Positions 5,489 to 5,563 of a stretch of 5,563 nt of DNA are shown in pieces. The notes under the pieces were generated by a model that saw nothing but the letters and a program-made list of their open reading frames with translations, was not told where the DNA came from and ran no database searches. The position numbers and the translations under genes were made by a program. Location of the stretch: NCBI GenBank assembly GCA_009783495.1, contig WRDJ01000068.1, positions 1-5,563 of the forward strand, read 5' to 3'. Origin of the DNA: Clostridiales bacterium. Its GTDB lineage: Bacteria > Bacillota > Dehalobacteriia > UBA4068. Position 1 is the stretch's first letter. Each line of letters begins with the position of its first letter.

Positions 5489-5517
5489 TTGACAGAAAAA
5501 GGCGGTTATTGTATCAT
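5489..5517 (+). promoter_or_regulatory. Sigma-70/sigma-A type promoter for the divergent plus-strand gene
   Basis: TTGACA (5489-5494) is a perfect -35. A 17-bp spacer leads to TATCAT (5512-5517), one mismatch from TATAAT. Transcription would start near 5524, giving a leader of about 32 nt containing AGGAGGA. Its quality suggests strong constitutive expression. Confidence 0.85.
5508..5516 (-). promoter_or_regulatory. Extended -10 promoter for the 156-residue protein gene
   Basis: On the minus strand TGATACAAT is an extended -10 (TGnTACAAT); the -35 position is poor. The site shares TGATA(T/C)AATAAC with the cmk promoter. The leader to the ATG at 5412 would be about 90 nt. It overlaps the -10 of the plus-strand promoter, so the two cannot easily be occupied together. 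Confidence 0.5.
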
Positions 5518-5555
5518 ATATTATTGAACTTAATTGATTTACTAGGAGGAGCAGT

Positions 5556-5563
5556 ATGAAAAC
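5556..5563 (+). CDS. Start of a plus-strand gene cut by the right edge
   Basis: ATG AAA AC is all that is visible. It is supported by AGGAGGA at 5544-5550, at proper spacing, and by a near-consensus promoter 38 bp further upstream. The gene is divergent from the cmk cluster. The product cannot be inferred from two codons. Confidence 0.7.

Overview
The window is about 5.6 kb of moderately GC-rich bacterial DNA. Almost everything is coded on the minus strand, so the genes read from right to left. The only recognisable housekeeping genes are cmk (cytidylate kinase) and plsC (1-acylglycerol-3-phosphate acyltransferase), in the order cmk then plsC. That order is common in Bacillota (Clostridia and Negativicutes). 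Strong AGGAGG-type ribosome binding sites and TGnTATAAT-type promoters fit this phylum. The assignment is inference from gene order and signals, and I cannot name a genus.

Layout in transcription order. At 5489-5563 a clear TTGACA-17-TATCAT promoter and an AGGAGGA site launch a plus-strand gene, of which only the first codons are inside the window. A minus-strand extended -10 overlaps this promoter and would drive a 156-residue membrane-anchored protein of unknown function (5412-4942). A second extended -10 in the short gap before cmk (4896-4204) drives cmk. After cmk come a structured intergenic repeat (element B), a partial copy of the cmk 3' end, a small membrane protein (KRG-C), and plsC (3634-3005). 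After plsC comes a second copy of the structured repeat (element A), then two more small membrane proteins of the same family (KRG-B and KRG-A). An apparent operon of three membrane-protein genes follows: a 466-residue multi-pass protein with a DUF4129-like C-terminal domain, a 145-residue four-helix protein that overlaps it by 4 bp (ATGA), and the N-terminal part of a heparan-alpha-glucosaminide N-acetyltransferase/YeiB-like acyltransferase that runs off the left edge.

The most unusual content is in 2500-4200. Three paralogous micro-proteins with a shared K-R-G...A-x-A-[VL]-[IV]-G-G core (32, 57 and 92 residues) are interleaved with structured, G-rich intergenic repeats. The arrangement conserved gene, then structured repeat, then KRG gene occurs twice, once after cmk and once after plsC. 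KRG-A and KRG-B form a tandem duplication of about 195 bp. KRG-B carries a C-terminal tail and stop codon that look as if they were built from the surrounding intergenic repeats. No function can be assigned to the KRG proteins from sequence alone; the family and its linkage to the repeats are the main lead in this window.

The cmk and plsC products serve nucleotide and phospholipid synthesis. The downstream operon is devoted to envelope membrane proteins. No rRNA, tRNA, CRISPR array, transposase or phage gene is visible. No stretch longer than 300 bases lacks a feature.
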